From JBMNKL01 sp050261495 (GTDB lineage: Bacteria; Bacillota; Clostridia; Acetivibrionales; DTU013): 5,153 bases of DNA. Both the position numbers and the translations under genes were made by a program. The stretch spans positions 1-5,153 of the forward strand of contig JBLNDI010000127.1 in the NCBI GenBank assembly GCA_050261495.1. The letters are read 5' to 3'. Position 1 is the stretch's first letter, and every line of letters begins with the position of its first letter. A model generated the notes under the pieces. It did no database searches. It saw only the letters and a program-made list of their open reading frames with translations, and was not told the DNA's origin. Below are positions 4,451 through 5,153 of this stretch, one piece after another.

Positions 4451-5153
4451 CTTGTTGTAGGATTTTTCAAACCAAATCTTCCTCGGTTAAACCCTGAAAT
4501 TAAACTAATCCAGCATTTTGAATTCCACGAAGAACCCTGAATACCGGTGTTACTTTCCCCATTTTTAATGCAAATATATTCCCTATATCGTCAGGATTGA
4601 ATCCTGAAAATGTCTTCTTTACCCGTTTTATTGCCTTCTTTAAATAATGCTCAAGTTCTTCTTCCTTCCGTAGATGTTGCGGCCTAACACGGCCTCCATT
4701 TACCCAGTATACCCTAAGCCTTGACATGAAGGATAATCCTTCTTTGCTCCAACCCATAGGACGGCTGCTTAATCTTGACGACAGCACATGGCTGACATGC
4801 CCCTCCGCACAACTCCCTCCACAGTTTTCATGCTTCTTTATTTCTATCCCTTCCCAGTTGTTAAGTATGTATTTCCTGAAATTATTAATCCGTTCCCTTT
4901 CTCTTTCTGTCTTTGCCCCTTTGATCATTTCTCTAACCAGTTTGCAAAAACTTTCCCTGTCTGCTTCTTTGACTGCCACCCTCAGAGCCTTTCGAAAATC
5001 AGGTTGTGTCCCCGTCGCCTCCATAAGCGCCCTGTTTTGATGGTATTGATCCAGTACATGTATAGACCTGGGCAAGTATCCCTGTCCTGCCTTTATCCAC
5101 GATGCTCCATCGCCATGTATATAGACTCTTTCCAATGATTTCTCATCATAATT
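4440..5153 (-). mobile_element. ISLre2-type insertion sequence, 3' part (right copy, truncated by window)
   Basis: The element runs from its tip at 4440 to the right edge. It contains the C-terminal half of an ISLre2/UPF0236 transposase and about 60 nt of non-coding end. The tip, GATAGTGTCAACTTG from 4440, was located by where similarity to the left copy (1-119) stops. ISLre2 elements normally have short terminal inverted repeats; the other end is not in the window. Confidence 0.9.
4500..5153 (-). CDS. ISLre2 family (UPF0236) transposase, C-terminal half (partial)
   Basis: The reading frame is open to the right edge and gives 217 residues plus TAA; the N-terminal part is missing. Family hallmarks are IHGDGASWIK at fragment residues 12-21, the CAEGHVSH motif at 115-122 followed by VLSSRLSSRPMGWS, and a late MSRLRVYWVNGG. 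The Asp of GDGA and the Glu of AEGH are probably part of the catalytic acidic set of this DDE-type transposase; that assignment is from family knowledge, not proven here. The usual family length is about 400-500 residues, so roughly half is visible. No frameshift or stop interrupts this part, so the copy could be active if the rest is intact. The frame continues upstream through YDEKSLERVY, so an internal TTG near 5135 is not the start. Confidence 0.93.
   Translation of the reverse strand, partial: NYDEKSLERVYIHGDGASWIKAGQGYLPRSIHVLDQYHQNRALMEATGTQPDFRKALRVAVKEADRESFCKLVREMIKGAKTERERERINNFRKYILNNWEGIEIKKHENCGGSCAEGHVSHVLSSRLSSRPMGWSKEGLSFMSRLRVYWVNGGRVRPQHLRKEEELEHYLKKAIKRVKKTFSGFNPDDIGNIFALKMGKVTPVFRVLRGIQNAGLV

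Overview
The window looks like a piece of a spore-former-type Firmicutes chromosome, most like the Desulfotomaculum/Pelotomaculum (Peptococcaceae) group. The clues are ISLre2 (UPF0236) transposase sequence, strong G-rich Shine-Dalgarno sites, consensus sigma-A promoters with 17-bp spacers, tRNA genes with encoded CCA, and a zinc-ribbon AIM24 protein. The genus is inference; the phylum is reasonably safe.

Layout. Both ends are the 3' ends of two near-identical ISLre2-type insertion sequences in inverted orientation (1-119 on + and 4440-5153 on -), with both transposases pointing inward. Just inside the left copy is a + strand tRNA operon: a perfect consensus promoter (137-165), tRNA-Gly(TCC) and tRNA-Arg(TCT). 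It ends at a strong hairpin (391-415) that also closes the converging - strand genes. Everything else is on the - strand. In transcription order, a sigma-A promoter (4394-4422) precedes two tandem PAS-AraC regulators (4362-3577 and 3559-2786, 17 nt apart) and a PAS-only paralogue without a DNA-binding domain (2652-2164). After a 200-nt gap come a zinc-ribbon AIM24/TIGR00266-family protein (1963-1058) and, 24 nt later, a small lipoprotein with a calcium-loop-like motif (1033-506).

How the genes may work together. The two AraC-type proteins share almost the same DNA-binding domain (about 85% identity by hand count) but have strongly diverged sensor domains (about a third identical). This suggests two signals read out on the same or overlapping operators. 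The third gene carries the same kind of sensor with no HTH and could modulate the other two. This three-part PAS set is the most interesting item in the window. The AIM24 and lipoprotein genes form a likely two-gene envelope-associated unit; whether the regulators control them cannot be told from sequence. The IS tips carry an outward TTGACA, which at the right copy could form a hybrid promoter feeding the regulator operon.

Both ends lie inside the same repeated element. The window may therefore be a contig or segment bounded by IS copies, and nothing beyond them can be inferred.
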